Shown here: piece by piece, positions 11,881 to 24,289 of the stretch | How the letters are laid out: each line of letters begins with the position of its first letter | How positions within the stretch are numbered: the stretch's first letter is position 1 | Assembly (NCBI GenBank): GCA_035079385.1 | Contig: JAVHKY010000034.1 | Coordinates: 2,852,001-2,916,000, forward strand | DNA from: Aspidiotus rigidus | Lineage: Eukaryota; Arthropoda; Insecta; Hemiptera; Diaspididae | Length of the DNA: 64,000 nucleotides | Direction: 5' to 3' | The notes under the pieces: model-generated | The model's input: only the letters and a program-made list of their open reading frames with translations | Database searches by the model: none | Told to the model about the DNA's origin: nothing | Position numbers and translations under genes: made by a program

Positions 11881-12160
11881 GCAGGAAACCAGTTCTATAA
11901 TGGGTTTTTCGGAAAATTTGCCGCACGCCAAAAGGAAATTTCGACTTTCAAGCCATAATATTTGATAGGAAGGAAAGGGACTTCGAAAAATTCTTATTTT
12001 CTAGCTACATACACCATGATACAAGGGACTCGGGAAAACTTAAGAATCTTCAAGATTTCGATTTGAATTCTCATTACCAAAACCATCAATTCAACCAATA
12101 GAACCGGTTCCATGCGTTCCTCGTTCAATTTCGTTAAGGAAGCCGTAATTTTTCCGCCTC
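11880..12160. mobile_element. VNTR-type non-autonomous element, short diverged copy
   Basis: It begins with a diverged AACCTGTTTTATGGG..GAAATTTGCCG segment, continues with one ATTTCGACTTTCAAGCCATA-type unit, and ends with GGTTCC..GCGTTCCTCGTTCAA and TTCGTTAAGGAAGCCGT. This is the same order as in the full copy at 36960-37418. It carries only one internal unit, against about eight in the copy at 30 kb. Confidence 0.6.
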
Positions 12161-13216
12161 TTTATTTATAGCCCGTCCCCCTTGTAGATGTTCATAGCTC
12201 GACCTCTTTCCATGTCCTCGCTTTAGTGGACCGGAGGACGAAATTTATTCTAGTTTCTGGATGATGTCAAGGTCATCGGTGATGTCACAAAGGTCGAACG
12301 TGGACATAGACACTCGTCAACAAAAAAATAGTCTACCTTGGGAATCCAACAGCTAAATCTCATCCCCTCATACTCGCACAAAAAGTAGGCCTAAAAAGAA
12401 TTTCTATTAGACGTAATAAGACCTCTAATTGTAAACGCCTTGGAGTGATGCGAACTGTAGATTCCTTGTACAGTTTAACTATAAGACTCTAGGCCCGAAT
12501 GAATCCTCTAATTTTCGCACTCTGAGGAAGAAGCAAAAAAATGACTTCTACTCAAGTCATAGAATTTGAATCATTTTTAGAGTCTTGTCTTGAATGACAT
12601 CATCAAGTTCCTTCAATTGTCCTACTCTAATGCTCTTCTTAGTTCAGAGTTAGAATCTTCAAATTTCGGTGTTAGTTTCGAAGGGAAGGATTTGGTTTAG
12701 CTTCGTGCAAATTTTCATTGTTGAAGAATTGGAGTAGGATGGAGACTTCACGGAGGTCAGACTTACTCTCGAATAACTGAGATCGGTCGAATCGCCATGA
12801 GTCTAATCGAATGAAAATGTATTCCTTTTTAATTTACAATAGGAGGAAGTTACTCGACGATCTTACATTTTATAAATAACTGAACGAAGTTGAACCTGTT
12901 TATCGCTTACAATTACCTTGGCAAAAACCTACCGGAGTCTTGAACGTTGGTACGAGTATTTAATTGATCTTGAAGTCACTTCTTGTACGTGTACTTATCT
13001 TCACTCGCTCGCTATTGTTCCAACGTCAACAAGATGAACGCTGTACTTTGGTACTTACATAATCTACTTTCATTATACCCTGGGAACTCGGGTAGCAAAA
13101 CCCAATTTTATAGTCAATTAACGTCGAGAGACTTGTTGAATACTTTACTTTATAGTGTCAAAAGTAGTACTCGTGAGTCACCATTATCATTTCGTTTGTT
13201 CTCTTTCTCGTTTCAG
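12161..13216. other. Intron or intergenic DNA upstream of the heat-shock exon
   Basis: Residual repeat-family-A phrases extend to about 12300 ('gatgatgtcaaggtcatcggtgatgtcacaaagg'). The rest is unremarkable. I looked for the conserved N-terminal exon of the small heat-shock gene and did not recognise it, so 12300-13216 is probably part of its upstream intron. Confidence 0.4.
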
Positions 13217-13403
13217 CTCATCGAATTCCATTTCCAGCAGCTCGAACGATGCACTAGGCGCCCCACGTAACACTTGGTTAGACAATATCAACTCGCCTCT
13301 CATCCAAGAAGACGGAGACAACAAAATGTTGAAACTGAGATTCGACGTGAGCCAATACAAACCCGAAGAAATCATCGTTAAAACAGTAGACAACAAATTA
13401 CTG
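13217..13403 (+). CDS. l(2)efl: Small heat-shock protein (alpha-crystallin family), penultimate exon
   Basis: The exon opens after CTCGTTTCAG and ends at CTG before GTGAGT. It encodes 62 residues: a serine-rich linker, then PRNTWLDNINSPLIQEDGDN and the first half of the alpha-crystallin domain (KMLKLRFDVSQYKPEEIIVK, then TVDNKLL). The phase joins exactly to the exon at 24290. The product is an ATP-independent cytosolic chaperone that binds unfolding proteins and assembles into oligomers. The sequence pattern is that of insect 'lethal (2) essential for life' / alpha-B-crystallin-type proteins. The N-terminal ~60 residues of the usual ~190 are not found in the window. Confidence 0.92.
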
Positions 13404-15439
13404 GTGAGTAATGCCAATGTTTTTTAACGCGTTTATTTTTTTGCGGCCGACGCGAAGAAACGGAAAGAGGAAGAATATTCGCTCCGGTGTGTAATAATAG
13501 TATAATTCTGTGAAATTGGCCGGTAAATGCGGCCTCGCAGTCTAGGAGAGTGAGAGAGAGGTGAAAAGACCTGCACGGATGATATGAAACAGTTGTACCA
13601 TAAATACCATAATATTTGGAATGCGGCCTTGAAGCGGGGGAGAGGTGGGACCGATGGCTGTCAAAGAAAATATTCGTTTAGCGAGCTTCTTGGATTAATG
13701 TACGTGTGAGAATAACCGTCTGACATTTTTCTTCTCTTTATTATCATTACGAACGGCACTTTTTTTTCGGCGGGCAAAAGTCGCGTTCGTTTTCCCGCGA
13801 GACTCGAAGTAAACAAAGAAGGATGTACCCGATCTTTGCCTTAATGTTATATTTTTCGGAATTGACCTACTTACCAGCCTTAGACTCGGTGATCGTTTGA
13901 AAATATCTTTCAAGGTGTTGTTGAGAATTATGAAAGTGTCAAAATATTTTTAAATTCTTGATGTAAACTATCAACAAGGCGAAATATTTCTTCCATCAGC
14001 CTTGGTATGACAAATTCTGATGTGCAAACCTCGAGAAAATATTGAGACTTCTTAGCATAGTCCACATTGGTCTAGAGGTGGATCCATAGGTGGAGGAAAG
14101 AAAATTTATGTCTGAAAGTATAATTTTGTACTTCTTCGCCTTTCTTCGCAACCCGCTCCCACTAGCCTGGAAAGATTTGTTCGCTTGCATCCAAGATTTT
14201 ACTATCACGACAGAGTTTAGTGATGGGGATTTCTCCCAGTCTCCCTACCCGCACAGGAGTTGAAAACCGAAATCACTCCATGTGCCAACAAGCATTTTTC
14301 CCTGGGCTCATGATCTTCAATGAGCCCGGGTTCAGGTTAGGTTAGGTTTAGGATTATAAAAAAAAAAAACAAGTTTTCCTCGAACCTGGTTCGGCTCTGG
14401 GTGGCTCTTGGGAGATGGATCTGTGATCAAGAATGTAAAACTTATAAAGAAGATTCTAGAACCTTGCTTTATAGATATTGGCAGGTGCGTAGCAAAGGCG
14501 AGGAAGGGTATTTTGTTAATCTTCCGCCCGAATAAAGGGAATTTCGCTTTTTGAAACTGATGGAATTATCATTCGCCGATAACGAATTTTAGTCCAACTT
14601 GTCAAGTGAAACGTCTCATCGCTTCCCATCGCACGACTTTATGTAACAAAAATTTCGAGTTTAGAGAGTTTTGAACCAGAACTGGAAATTTCACCAAATT
14701 CAGAGCTCGAATCCCGTTTTCTGGGGGATTGGCAAACATTCATCCCTGAGAAAGGCCTCTTGTCTAGTTTGAAATGACCTCGTGAGAAATGGCAACTACT
14801 TTTGTCCCTCGAGGAAATGTCCACGTTCGGATTGTGACGTCATCAGAGTGAATGGCAAGATAGGGCCGCTTAGCCTCAAGCTTCATTGAGGAAAACTAAT
14901 CGTCTACGTCTTCATTGTAACGTAATGAAAATATTTGAAAAAATCTTTCTGAGGAGCGACTTAATGGACAGGTTCCTTTCTGGACTGAAGTATGCGTGTA
15001 TAAAAGTATCTCCGGACATGTCGTCAGCAAGTTCAAGATACACTGCTCGGGTCCGGAGACATGTGAACGAGGCGATGTACATTTTGAATGGGTCTCGTCC
15101 TGGCATTTCTGAAAGAAAATATACCAGGTGAATGTGGACAAAAAGTGCAACGTCTGCTATACGAATTTCAGGTGAGGGTGGTATGAAGGGAAGTTGACGA
15201 GGCCCTCCTTGCCACTTATTGCAGACAATGCATCTGGCCTAGGGCTCCAGAACCGTTTACGAATTTTGTTAATTAGCTGACTGACACCGCAATGGTCGTT
15301 TTATCAGTACATGTTCTCCAGTAAGACCAAAATTATTTTACTGGAGCGAGGGAGCAGTATAGGATGGTCCATCCAAGAGCGCAGAGTTGAACACGACTCT
15401 TGACTCGAATTAGACCATCAGGGCCGAGAAACATTTCAA

Positions 15440-16630
15440 GCGCCTCTCTAGGGTGTTTACCTCTTGGTGTTCGTTGATTTCGTTCCTTTCAACAAGAATC
15501 CACATTCGTGTATCAAAGAGGAAGGTTTCTGATAGCTCCTTGAATTACCTATCTTTGACAATTCATGTCAGACTGATGATGAACAAGTCTCTGTTCTGGG
15601 CCTCAAATGGACCAACAAAACTGACTCTTTCGGACTAGCCTTTGATGAGTTTAATCCTGCCACCAAAGTTACCATTCGTAACACCCTAAAGCTAGGTATT
15701 CCTTCACCCTCTGTCTTGTTGACGTCGAGGAGTTTGTCCGAGCCTGCGCGTAGCTTGAAATCAAGTCAAGAGCTCTGGCATGCGCTCATCGTCTTGGACC
15801 AAGCAAAGCTCAACTCATCTTTGCTGAATCGAGGGTCATATTCTAGATCTGTTTGTAGAAAGTTTGAAACTATCAAAGCCAGACAGAAAAAACTACGCAT
15901 ATGTGCACATCATGATCTGGCTCCAATATTGCAGCCAAGTGCGACAACAAGTCACAAAGAAGATCATTGCTGGTCCTTGTGCCCAAAATTTGCGACTCAG
16001 AAATAATCAGGGATGTTCTGCAGACGTTTTCTTGACAATTTCTGTGCGAGGTATTCTTGATGGAGGAAGAGATATCTTCTACCTCTGTGTCGAAGTTATC
16101 CGACGACTTGGCGTTCCCTTAATAGCTTCAAAACTTATGGAGACCTCCTGCTTTGGTGATTCAGCTCCACGTTCAACTCTTTGGTGCAGTCGATATCTTG
16201 CTCTTGAACTCTTCGAGAAAACAGAAGCGCTGTATACTGCGCTCTATTCTCACTGTTCTTGAGGAGACTCGACTTGGACCACTCTATCCAGTTCTGCCTT
16301 CCCATTTGGATTACGCTAACATATTTTCCCAGAGCCAGCGCCTCACAGAGATGCTCATCAAATTTGTGTTATTGAAACACAGTCAAGAGCCCTCGGAGGG
16401 CTTAGCAGTTCTGAATACTTTCTTTGGCTCAATCTCTGAGGGGTATCGACTGCCTACAAAGAAGAGCAAGGCTCCTAGATCTCCTACGTCATACCCACAG
16501 GTCAATTAGGGAAGTAACGGTTGCCTTCCTTAATGGATCGAAACTAGAGCAGCTAGCTATGGAGCTTAGAGACGCTTTCTACCGACGCTGTAGTACTCAA
16601 TCATTTCGAAGAAACCCATCGGGTTGAAAG
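15440..16630 (+). pseudogene. Possible retroelement relic, family uncertain
   Basis: This stretch has higher GC and several overlapping open frames broken by frame changes. One segment near 15580-15640 reads VLGLKWTNKTDSFGLAFDEF, which resembles the region before the IARIFDPLG motif of BEL/Pao polymerases. Another near 16300 reads PSHLDYAN, which resembles the end of LINE reverse transcriptases. The two hints conflict and neither is strong. I would call it a decayed retrotransposon, without assigning a family. Confidence 0.3.
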
Positions 16631-19019
16631 GAGAAGATAGGTCGTGTCTTGGCCTTGGAATCGCGGGCAAAAAGCATTCCAAACTTTTCCGCGTCAGCAA
16701 AGCAAGGTTCCCAGGTCGCCCACGCGTCGTACCTGTATGGGCAGAAATTTGGTTCGGGTCCCCGCACGAAGGTCGGCAGATACGAATAAACGTTCAACGC
16801 GAAGAATGACTTTCTCCCAAATATAATTTGTTTCTCTTGAACGTCATATGCGACACATTTCAATGAAACCTTTGTGCTGAGGCAACAAGCCATGAAAAAC
16901 TCGTAAAAAAAGTAATAAAATTCGGATATTCGCATTCGGTGAACACCTTCGTCTCGCTAAAATGTTAGTTTATGGTACGATAAGCTTCTCATTGTGGTGA
17001 AAGGCTACCGGGTGTCTCGAACATACGGCAGGTGATGCGATTCGTAAACTTTAAGAGCTCGCATTACAGAAAAAACGAAACGAAAGCAACCTTGAATGTC
17101 TAGAGTGACATTTGTCAGACCCACTATTTTTAATTACTGCAAGTGAACAGCTCGTACCGCACGAGAAGGCGAAGAAAGGTTAATAAAATTTTACGCGACA
17201 CCTTCTCTATTTGAATCCACCTCGAGCCCACGTATTCTAATGTATTACCCGATTGGGAGCTTATACTTATAATATTTTGTCGGATGAAAATCCGCTGTGT
17301 GCGCAGACTGACCCGAAATACACGCTCTTGTTCGATCTACGAGTAGACGAGTTTCAATTCTGCACGCCTTAAATGGTCAAATGAAAAAGAAGATCGAATA
17401 GAGCGAGTCTGTTTCTAGCGAAACCAAAGTAAAATATATTACGTAGAGAGGCTGCGATACATAAAAGACACGGTTTCGAGGACGTCGTGCCTCTGACCAG
17501 CGCAACTATTTATTACTTGGAGGATTTCTCGCATAAATATAGCGATTACCTTTTTCTGAAACCGTGAAGAATCGTAGAATAATGGATTTTCCTATATACA
17601 TTATAATATGTGTACATTGGAAATGTATATAGGAGCATATGTTTTTTTTTTTTTCTTCTATTTAGACACCTACCTAATTTGATTTGATCTGATTCAGCTT
17701 GGCAAGGGGCAAAAAATTTAGAACGCCTTCACTGTATTCACGAAGACGAATATTGTTTGCGGGTGCATGTGAAGCAGCCGTTTTTTTTCTAATTATTTTA
17801 TTTACAGTTGTGTTTTGGCTTAGGTACGTGTCAAGTGTAAATATAAACATTATACCGTGCATGTGACAAAATGAGAAATTAGATTTTCGACAAATTAAAC
17901 AGCGCACCTCGTTCTAATTTTTATGTTTTGCGCACCCACGTGTGCACAGCTGTAAGCCAAAAAGATTTCCGGGAAATTGCTACATTCGCGCCGCGCCGTG
18001 TCTCATGAATTACCGTGATGTTGTCGTAAACTGAAATAATGACTTTTTCCAAAGGTTGAAGTCGATGATCATTTACCAATAACCGCAGCATATTCATGAT
18101 TCTGCCCGTCGACTGGATATTTAGCAATAACCATTCTCGATTTCCGTGATTTTTCGCGTGGGTGCTCTTGAACAAAAAACTAATAACGTAATTTGCGGAT
18201 TATAGGAACGAACGTACGACTGTTGAATGTTTCTCGCCGTCGAGCTTTTGTTTTCCATTATGTTGAACTTGGCAAAGCCATCTTGCAAAGAAATAATTGT
18301 TCGATCTAAAGAAAAGAATTAGAAGAATTAGATTCCATTTCTCTCCTTCCTTCCGATTTGAAACTCTTAATCGTATAGGTGCACTTGAAGACTTGCTGTA
18401 ATTTTTGAAAGCGTGCCAATTTATAGCTGTTTCTGATGCTCAAGGACCCCAAATTTGTTCTATTCCAATTTTTATTCGTTATTATCACAATGAAGTCGTG
18501 TCCATGAATAAACTAGAAAGGCTCCAGTCAATTTTCTCGAGTACATTCATTAGCTAAAATTATCTAAGCAGGGCTAATCCGACCAAAGTAGATATCCCAA
18601 AGGTGGATCCAGGTGCATATTCTGGGAGGGGCTTGAAAAAATTTCGAATCACCTTTTCTCCTTTCAAATTTTGTTCCTTTTTTGGAGGGAAGGGGAAGTT
18701 TCAATTTTGGAAGGAATTAAAAATTTTCAGTGAAGAAACACGTGTCCTAATCTCCTTTCTTCGTGGCTTTTGGAGGAGAGAAAATGTTCATTAACTAATC
18801 CGGCACGTATAGAGAAGAACATCCTTTATTTCATATTCCAAGATCTGAATCGAATATTTCCTATTTTAAGAGCATCAATAGTACTTTTGTCAGTAAATCC
18901 ATCTTCTTGCTTTTCTTTAATCTTAGTTTAGTTTTTGAAATATCTCCTTCATACTAGGTAATCCTGAGTCTAGAAACCAGTCATCATCCTCTTGTTTTCT
19001 TTGAACTCTTCAATTGCTT

Positions 19020-19627
19020 TTCTGTCGGTATATTTTCAGCTATCAGACCTTTCGGCTTGGACGATTCTTGGCAATCTTTGATGAAATGTCCAGCTTTGTC
19101 ACATTTATAACAAAATTCGGCCTCTTTCTTCCAGTTCTCTGCATTCCCACGTCTTAAGCGCTTCAGCTCGCTCTGAAGTTCTTTGATCCATTAAGTGCTT
19201 GTCATGTTCAACGGCCAGGGCTTCTCTTCTCTAATTAGTAATCTACTCATAATCTTCCTCTCGAACTGAGTCCTTAGCAGAGCGAAAGCGGCGATAATTA
19301 GGAAAAGACCTAAAATGGGCTCTTCAAATGCTATTTCTCTTGCCAGGTTCTCTGGTTCTATATTACTCCATCCCCAGAATTGAAAACGGCAAAGAAGAAC
19401 TGACTCTCCGAGGCATGTAAAGCTTGATCTACTTTCTTCCATGCATTCACACAATCCGGAATTTCCTTGGACAAAATGGGAATACTCATATAAGCCATCA
19501 TTTCATCTATTTCTTCAAGTGAAGCTTTTTTTCCCAAGAACTCCAAATCAGCTCATGTCTGCAATAGAATGTTGATTTGGAACTTCCATACCAGCTGTTT
19601 ACTGGGATCCACCCCCCGTTCATCCAT
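19020..19627 (-). pseudogene. LTR-retrotransposon gag remnant with CCHC zinc knuckle
   Basis: A minus-strand frame starts MDERGVDPSKQLVWKF (ATG at 19627), hits a stop after about 30 codons, then continues through EEIDEMMAYMSIPILSKEIP and CVNAWKKVDQALHA. Near 19060-19130 it reaches CYKCDKAGHFIKDC, a perfect CX2CX4HX4C nucleic-acid-binding knuckle. The order (helical gag, then knuckle) is that of Copia-type gag proteins, though other LTR families also carry this knuckle. Stops and frameshifts show it is dead. No protease or reverse transcriptase follows. Confidence 0.65.
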
Positions 19628-19949
19628 TGTTGACGCCAATGTGAATAACAGCAACATTTATTCAAGCAAATGGGTGGCTCCCTAGGTTGGTGCTGATAGG
19701 AGATGTGAGCTTGGGCAAATACGGGAAGGGGAGTTTGGCCCTTGTGTTTTCAATTGTTGTGGTAAAATGCAACCCTAATATCCTCGGTTCCCAAGTTTGT
19801 CAACTCCTCCTCCTGCTCTTCAGTCACAATTTCTCACCTGATAAGGTCCGCCAAATCCTGCATCTTTGGATCAGTCATAAATTTTTCAAATACCTCTTCC
19901 CGGCATCACAGTTGCTTTCAGGTCAAGCATTAGCTTTCAAGAGATGAGA

Positions 19950-20560
19950 AACAGAACGCTTGGACTTTGGCTTAGTCTTAGTACTTTTTCCAAACATTTC
20001 ATCCGCTCGCCTTTGGCTTTTTACTCTCATTGGCTTTTAAACGCTCAGCCATCGCTTGGCTCCGGAGCGGAATAAACCAGCTTTGGAGCGCAAGAGTCTG
20101 GTTTTGGAGCAAAATGAAGCGGCTCCGGAGTGAAAAATCAATAGATCAAAAGCGCCTGCACTTCTACTTACTTACGCGTTTAGTAAGCAGAAAACAACTG
20201 ACTTTTTGATTCGCTTAAAAGCCGTTCAAAAATGAGATGATCGGCTTGAACTTCTCATCCCTGCAGTTTTAAGCACTTATTTATCGGCTTAAGTCAATTT
20301 TTCAACGTTTGTTATTTGGCTTGGCAGCGTAATGTGAGATAAATTGCCTCCGGAGTGGGATAATATGACTCCAGAGCAGTCTAAAATGGTTCCGGAACGA
20401 TACAATTGAACTCTACAGTGAAATAATTTAACTCCGGGCTCTGGAACGGTTCTGAGCCAGTAAATTTGTATAGTTTATTCAAGTTTCCAAGTTAGACAAG
20501 GTCATCGATGACGTAGAAATAGCATCTCGCAAATTTCCGACTGACCCTCAGCCCGAAGCC
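19950..20560. repeat. Low-complexity TCCGGAGC-type repeats
   Basis: The stretch consists of loosely repeated phrases such as GGCTCCGGAGCG, GGTTTTGGAGCA and TGACTCCAGAGCA at roughly 20-30 bp spacing. It ends with a family-A fragment (GGTCATCGATGACGT near 20505). There is no coding sense. Confidence 0.5.
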
Positions 20561-21268
20561 TTGGACGTGAAAAAGAATTTAAGGCGCTAGCTCAAAGCCA
20601 AACAAAAGTTTCAATTTTTTAATTATTCGAGGGTCGACTTCAGACCTCAATTCGCTCGCTTTTTTTGAAGAAAATAGTGGAAAGTTGGAAGCTGAATAGT
20701 TTTTAGCCTCAAAAATTGGAATTCAAAAGCCGGATGACCTTTTTTTCTCATTCATCTTACATAAACTATTTTCTGTAATATTCACATACACTTAGAGCAG
20801 ACGTGAAAGTTTATTGTCATAAATAGCTAGCTATAGAAAAAAATGGAGATGGTCGACAGTTAGATCCAAAACCAAAGTTGTATCCTTCGGCTTTTCCAAC
20901 TCTACTTGGAAAGATTTTCGGTTAAATCTCTATATAGAGAAAGGATTTTATGTCCTCAATTGACGGTTCGGCCTCATTACTGGTTAAAGAAAAGTCAGGG
21001 GAAGAGAAGCGCGCGAGCGACGACGCAACAGACGTTAGTATGTATGAATATCCGGACCATTTGTGGTAGCGTTGCACTAAACTCGCAGATAGAATTTTGA
21101 GTTGCGGGTAACATACTATAAGTAGTCAAGTGTCGTATCATAACGCCGATACTGGTTAGGTTAGGTTTAAGCTTTATGGAGACAGCTCTAATTTGGGATT
21201 TGTTTTTAAGAGTCTTGAGCCTTATAGAAGGAACGTAAAGGGAGTTGAAAAATAGAAGTCATTCAGAC

Positions 21269-22224
21269 CAGGGTGTTGCAGCCAAATAATACGGCTTAGG
21301 CTTTCAGCTGAAGCTGATGATCTTGAAAATATAGCTTAGGCTTTCGGCTTTCCATCAGCCGAAACAATAAGGCTTGCTTTTGGCTGATCGTTGAGTTTGG
21401 TATCCGTTGAAAGGTTTTCAGCTGTAGAATATCATTATCCTATTAGAATTACATTAAATCCGATTATCAAATCAGAATCAGAAAATTCCAGAAACTAGAG
21501 GAAAAAAAACGACGTGAGATAAAAATCAGAAATACAGTCGTCAGCCACTAGCCAACTATCAGACCCTGGACGACGATTAGGTTTTAGGAACGCCAGACGG
21601 GAAAACCGGAAAAGGAAAAAATTGATTTCTTCTTCTTGTATTGATTCTTAGATTTGATATAAAAGAAATATGAAAAATTTAGTCGATTGATTCATTCAAA
21701 AACTCCAATAATTACGATTTGGCTTATAATTACATGTCAAAAGAACCATAAATTGAAAGTTTTGTAAAAACCATCGTTAGCCGAAAGAAGCCAAAAAAAT
21801 ACGGCTCAGTTTTTGGCTGACGGCCGAAAGTATACGGCTTTGAAAAAGCTGAAGTCAAATTCCCCAAAAACAGAGCATTGCAGCCAGCCAAAAGCCGAAA
21901 GCTAAAGCCGAAAGCCAGCTGTATTATTCATGTTTTTTCCAAGCTGAAATCCAAAGCCGAAGCTATATTTTTCAAGGTCGTAATCTTAAGTCAAAAGCCG
22001 GAGTGTTTCATCAAAACAGCCGAAAGCTAGAGCCAAAAGCTGAAAGTCAGCTGTATTTCTTAAGTATTTCCAAAGCCAAAAGCCAAAGCCAAAGTTGTAT
22101 TTTTCAAGGTTCTAAGTTTAAGCTAAAAGTCTAAGCTGTATGATACGGCTGCAATGCTCTGCGGCCAAAAATAAGGCTGAATACGGCTTTCAGCTTTTAG
22201 CTTTCAGCTGGCTGCAACACCCTG
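21269..22224. mobile_element. hAT-like element, 956 bp, built of AGCCGAAAGC motifs
   Basis: The terminal inverted repeats are CAGGGTGTTGCAGCCA and TGGCTGCAACACCCTG, 16 bp and perfect. The flanks ATTCAGAC and AATTTAGA suggest a mutated 8-bp target duplication. The interior consists mostly of AGCCGAAAGC / GCTTTCGGCT words in both orientations and has no transposase. A smaller element of the same family is nested at 21871-22161. Confidence 0.75.
21871..22161. mobile_element. Nested MITE of the same hAT-like family (291 bp)
   Basis: It has perfect 15-bp terminal inverted repeats, CAGAGCATTGCAGCC and GGCTGCAATGCTCTG. The interior is again made of AGCCAAAAGCCGAAAGC-type words. It lies wholly inside the 956-bp element, so it inserted later or arose by internal duplication. 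The target duplication is unclear (CCCAAAAA against CGGCCAAA). Confidence 0.72.
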
Positions 22225-22462
22225 AATTTAGACAGCTGGTTCCTCGCAGTTTCTACCCGGAAATTCTTCTTGGATTCTAATCTTAGTAAGCTTATGTTTC
22301 TGTTTCTGGCTTTTTTGGGGCTTTAATACCAATCATATTCGTCAAACATGTCACTAATTAGCTTTTTTCTTAAGCTTCAATATTGATTATTATGAGAATT
22401 TTCAAACGATTGACCCATTCTAACTTCTCACGAGGGATTCTGGCCTCTTTTCATGCAGAAAA

Positions 22463-22935
22463 CAGAGTATTGTAGCCAGCTGAAATCCGAAAGCCAGCTT
22501 TATTCAAACCTTCATAAGCCAAAAACTAAAATAATCTCACTTTCTTCAGTTTCTCTAAGCTTTCCTGACTCCCATGAGATAAGAAAATGCACTGCTTGAA
22601 TTTTCAAATTTCAAGTTCAACTGTTCTGCTCTGTAGGCTAGACTGGCTCTGCCAAAGAACTGAGGAAGACAAGAATGATTGGTTCCTGTTCAGTTCAGCT
22701 ATTCAGCCGTTCAGCATACAGGCCTGTAGTGCAATCATCAAATGGGATGAACACAAACTGGAGAATGTGTACCTTCGACAAGTTTAATAAAGCCCCAATT
22801 CTCCTTATCGTTTCATCTGGACTCATTGATCAGCCAAAAGTCAGCTGAATTTTTCCAAAAGCTGAAGACCAAATTCTTCAAGGTCGTAAGTCTAAGACAA
22901 AAGCAGAAGCTGAAATTTTCAGCTGCAATACTCTG
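22463..22935. mobile_element. Third member of the hAT-like MITE family (473 bp)
   Basis: The left end is CAGAGTATTGTAGCC and the right end is GCTGCAATACTCTG, differing from the other family members at two or three bases. The interior carries a unique-looking central part (22570-22800) between AGCCGAAAGC-type ends. Its left flank (22380-22570) is repeated in inverse orientation at 26940-27185, including the element's left end. Confidence 0.6.
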
Positions 22936-24289
22936 CCAAAAAATCAAGTTTAGACTTGATATGAACTAAATTAATGAAACAGTCAAATTGGTTTCTAAAA
23001 TATTCGAACTTTCATAAAATCGGTGATTGATTTTCTCCCTCTACTGGAAGTGAAGTTTTGTAAATAGGTTTAGACTTCGGCTTATATGAGAGAAAAAAAG
23101 CTACAGAACACCAAATGGTAGGTAGTGTGTAGTTGCCTGAATGAACGATGTAGGAGAAGAAAACGAAATCAGAATTTTGAATTATAAATCTTGATAACCT
23201 AGTTCAGATTCTCGTGATAAAGTTTCTTCATGAATCATGATATATGGGTTGCAGGTTTTAAAAGTAAATTATCGTAAAGCACTCGGAACGCCCCTCTAAT
23301 GTAAAGCTTATCGACTCTATTATTCATTCATAGTTTTTTCAGCTCTCTATTTTCAATCTTATAAAGGAAGAGGGATTCAAACGAACGTAAACTTATCGAC
23401 CCTTTCATGTACTTGTAGCGTATTATTTTACTGCCTTCCGAATCATAATTTTCCGCTTACACAGGAATTTATTCTCTCTATTCCATCGTGACTGTAATAC
23501 GAAGAAATATTTTTCTCATTACATAAAAATTGTGTATGACGAGATACGCCTCCGTCTAAACGTCGTCAGATGTCGTAACCATTTTGTTGTATTTAATATT
23601 ATTGTTTTTAATGATCGGTGCTCGCTCGACGGGGTAATTCGTGTAAATTTAGTGTGTGCACTTACGTACAAGTAGCTCCTACCATGAGCGAGAAGCGCCG
23701 GGGCCTACACACTTTCCGCGAATCTTTGCGGCATACCGTTCCCAGTAAATGGACGAGCGTGGGTTGTGACAGACGAGTTTACTGGTTTCCATCATTGACA
23801 GCCTTCTTTGATCTGAAATCGGGACGGATAAAACCCGAGTAGTAGCCTTAACGCTGCAAAGATAAATTAGATCGACAAGAGAGCTGACAAACATCTCGCA
23901 ATTATTCATTAATCTCGGGTTTGTCTGGCAGTTCTCAACGAGAGTATCCCTTATAATAATCCCGATTACGACTGTACGATAATAAAAACAACTCATTATG
24001 CGCGCTTCTCGTCCAGTTCTGCCCAACATTTCCTTTTTTGGCGAAATTTGTTCAACTGATTCGCGACTCGTGCTCGAGCATTCTTACAGCTGCACAGCTT
24101 ACAGCCGCATTCGTAGGCGTTGATCTGTTAATTGATGTGATTAGATTGTTCTAGAACGACGAATGTCTTGAGATTGATTTCAATTTGAATGTTGATCGAT
24201 GTGTCGAGAGCTAGCGAAATAGATGAGACTACCCTACCCGCCCTCGTCAACTTATAAATTCATTTCTTCCTTTTTTTTTCTGTTCACAG

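Larger units (their letters stand above)
13404..24289 (+). other. l(2)efl: 10.9-kb intron of the small heat-shock gene
   Basis: The intron is bounded by GTGAGT and TTCACAG. Insect small heat-shock genes often have few or short introns, so this length is notable. It contains a gag remnant (19.0-19.6 kb) and hAT-like elements (21.3-22.9 kb). At 14.3 and 21.1 kb lie short AGGTTAGGTTAGGTTT runs resembling the insect telomere repeat TTAGG. The stretches 13.4-15.4, 16.6-19.0 and 23.0-24.3 kb show no gene I can support. Confidence 0.85.

Noticed and set aside
14335..14355. TTAGG-like run (also near 21155 and 34862)
   Set aside because: Only two or three units each; too short to claim an interstitial telomere. 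Noted as a hint at an insect genome only.
18600..18800. hAT-like GGTGGATCCAGG start
   Set aside because: No matching inverted end or target duplication could be found.
23618..24029. Opposing frames of 74 and 116 codons inside the heat-shock intron
   Set aside because: The two frames overlap on opposite strands and neither shows a domain, signal peptide or splice support.
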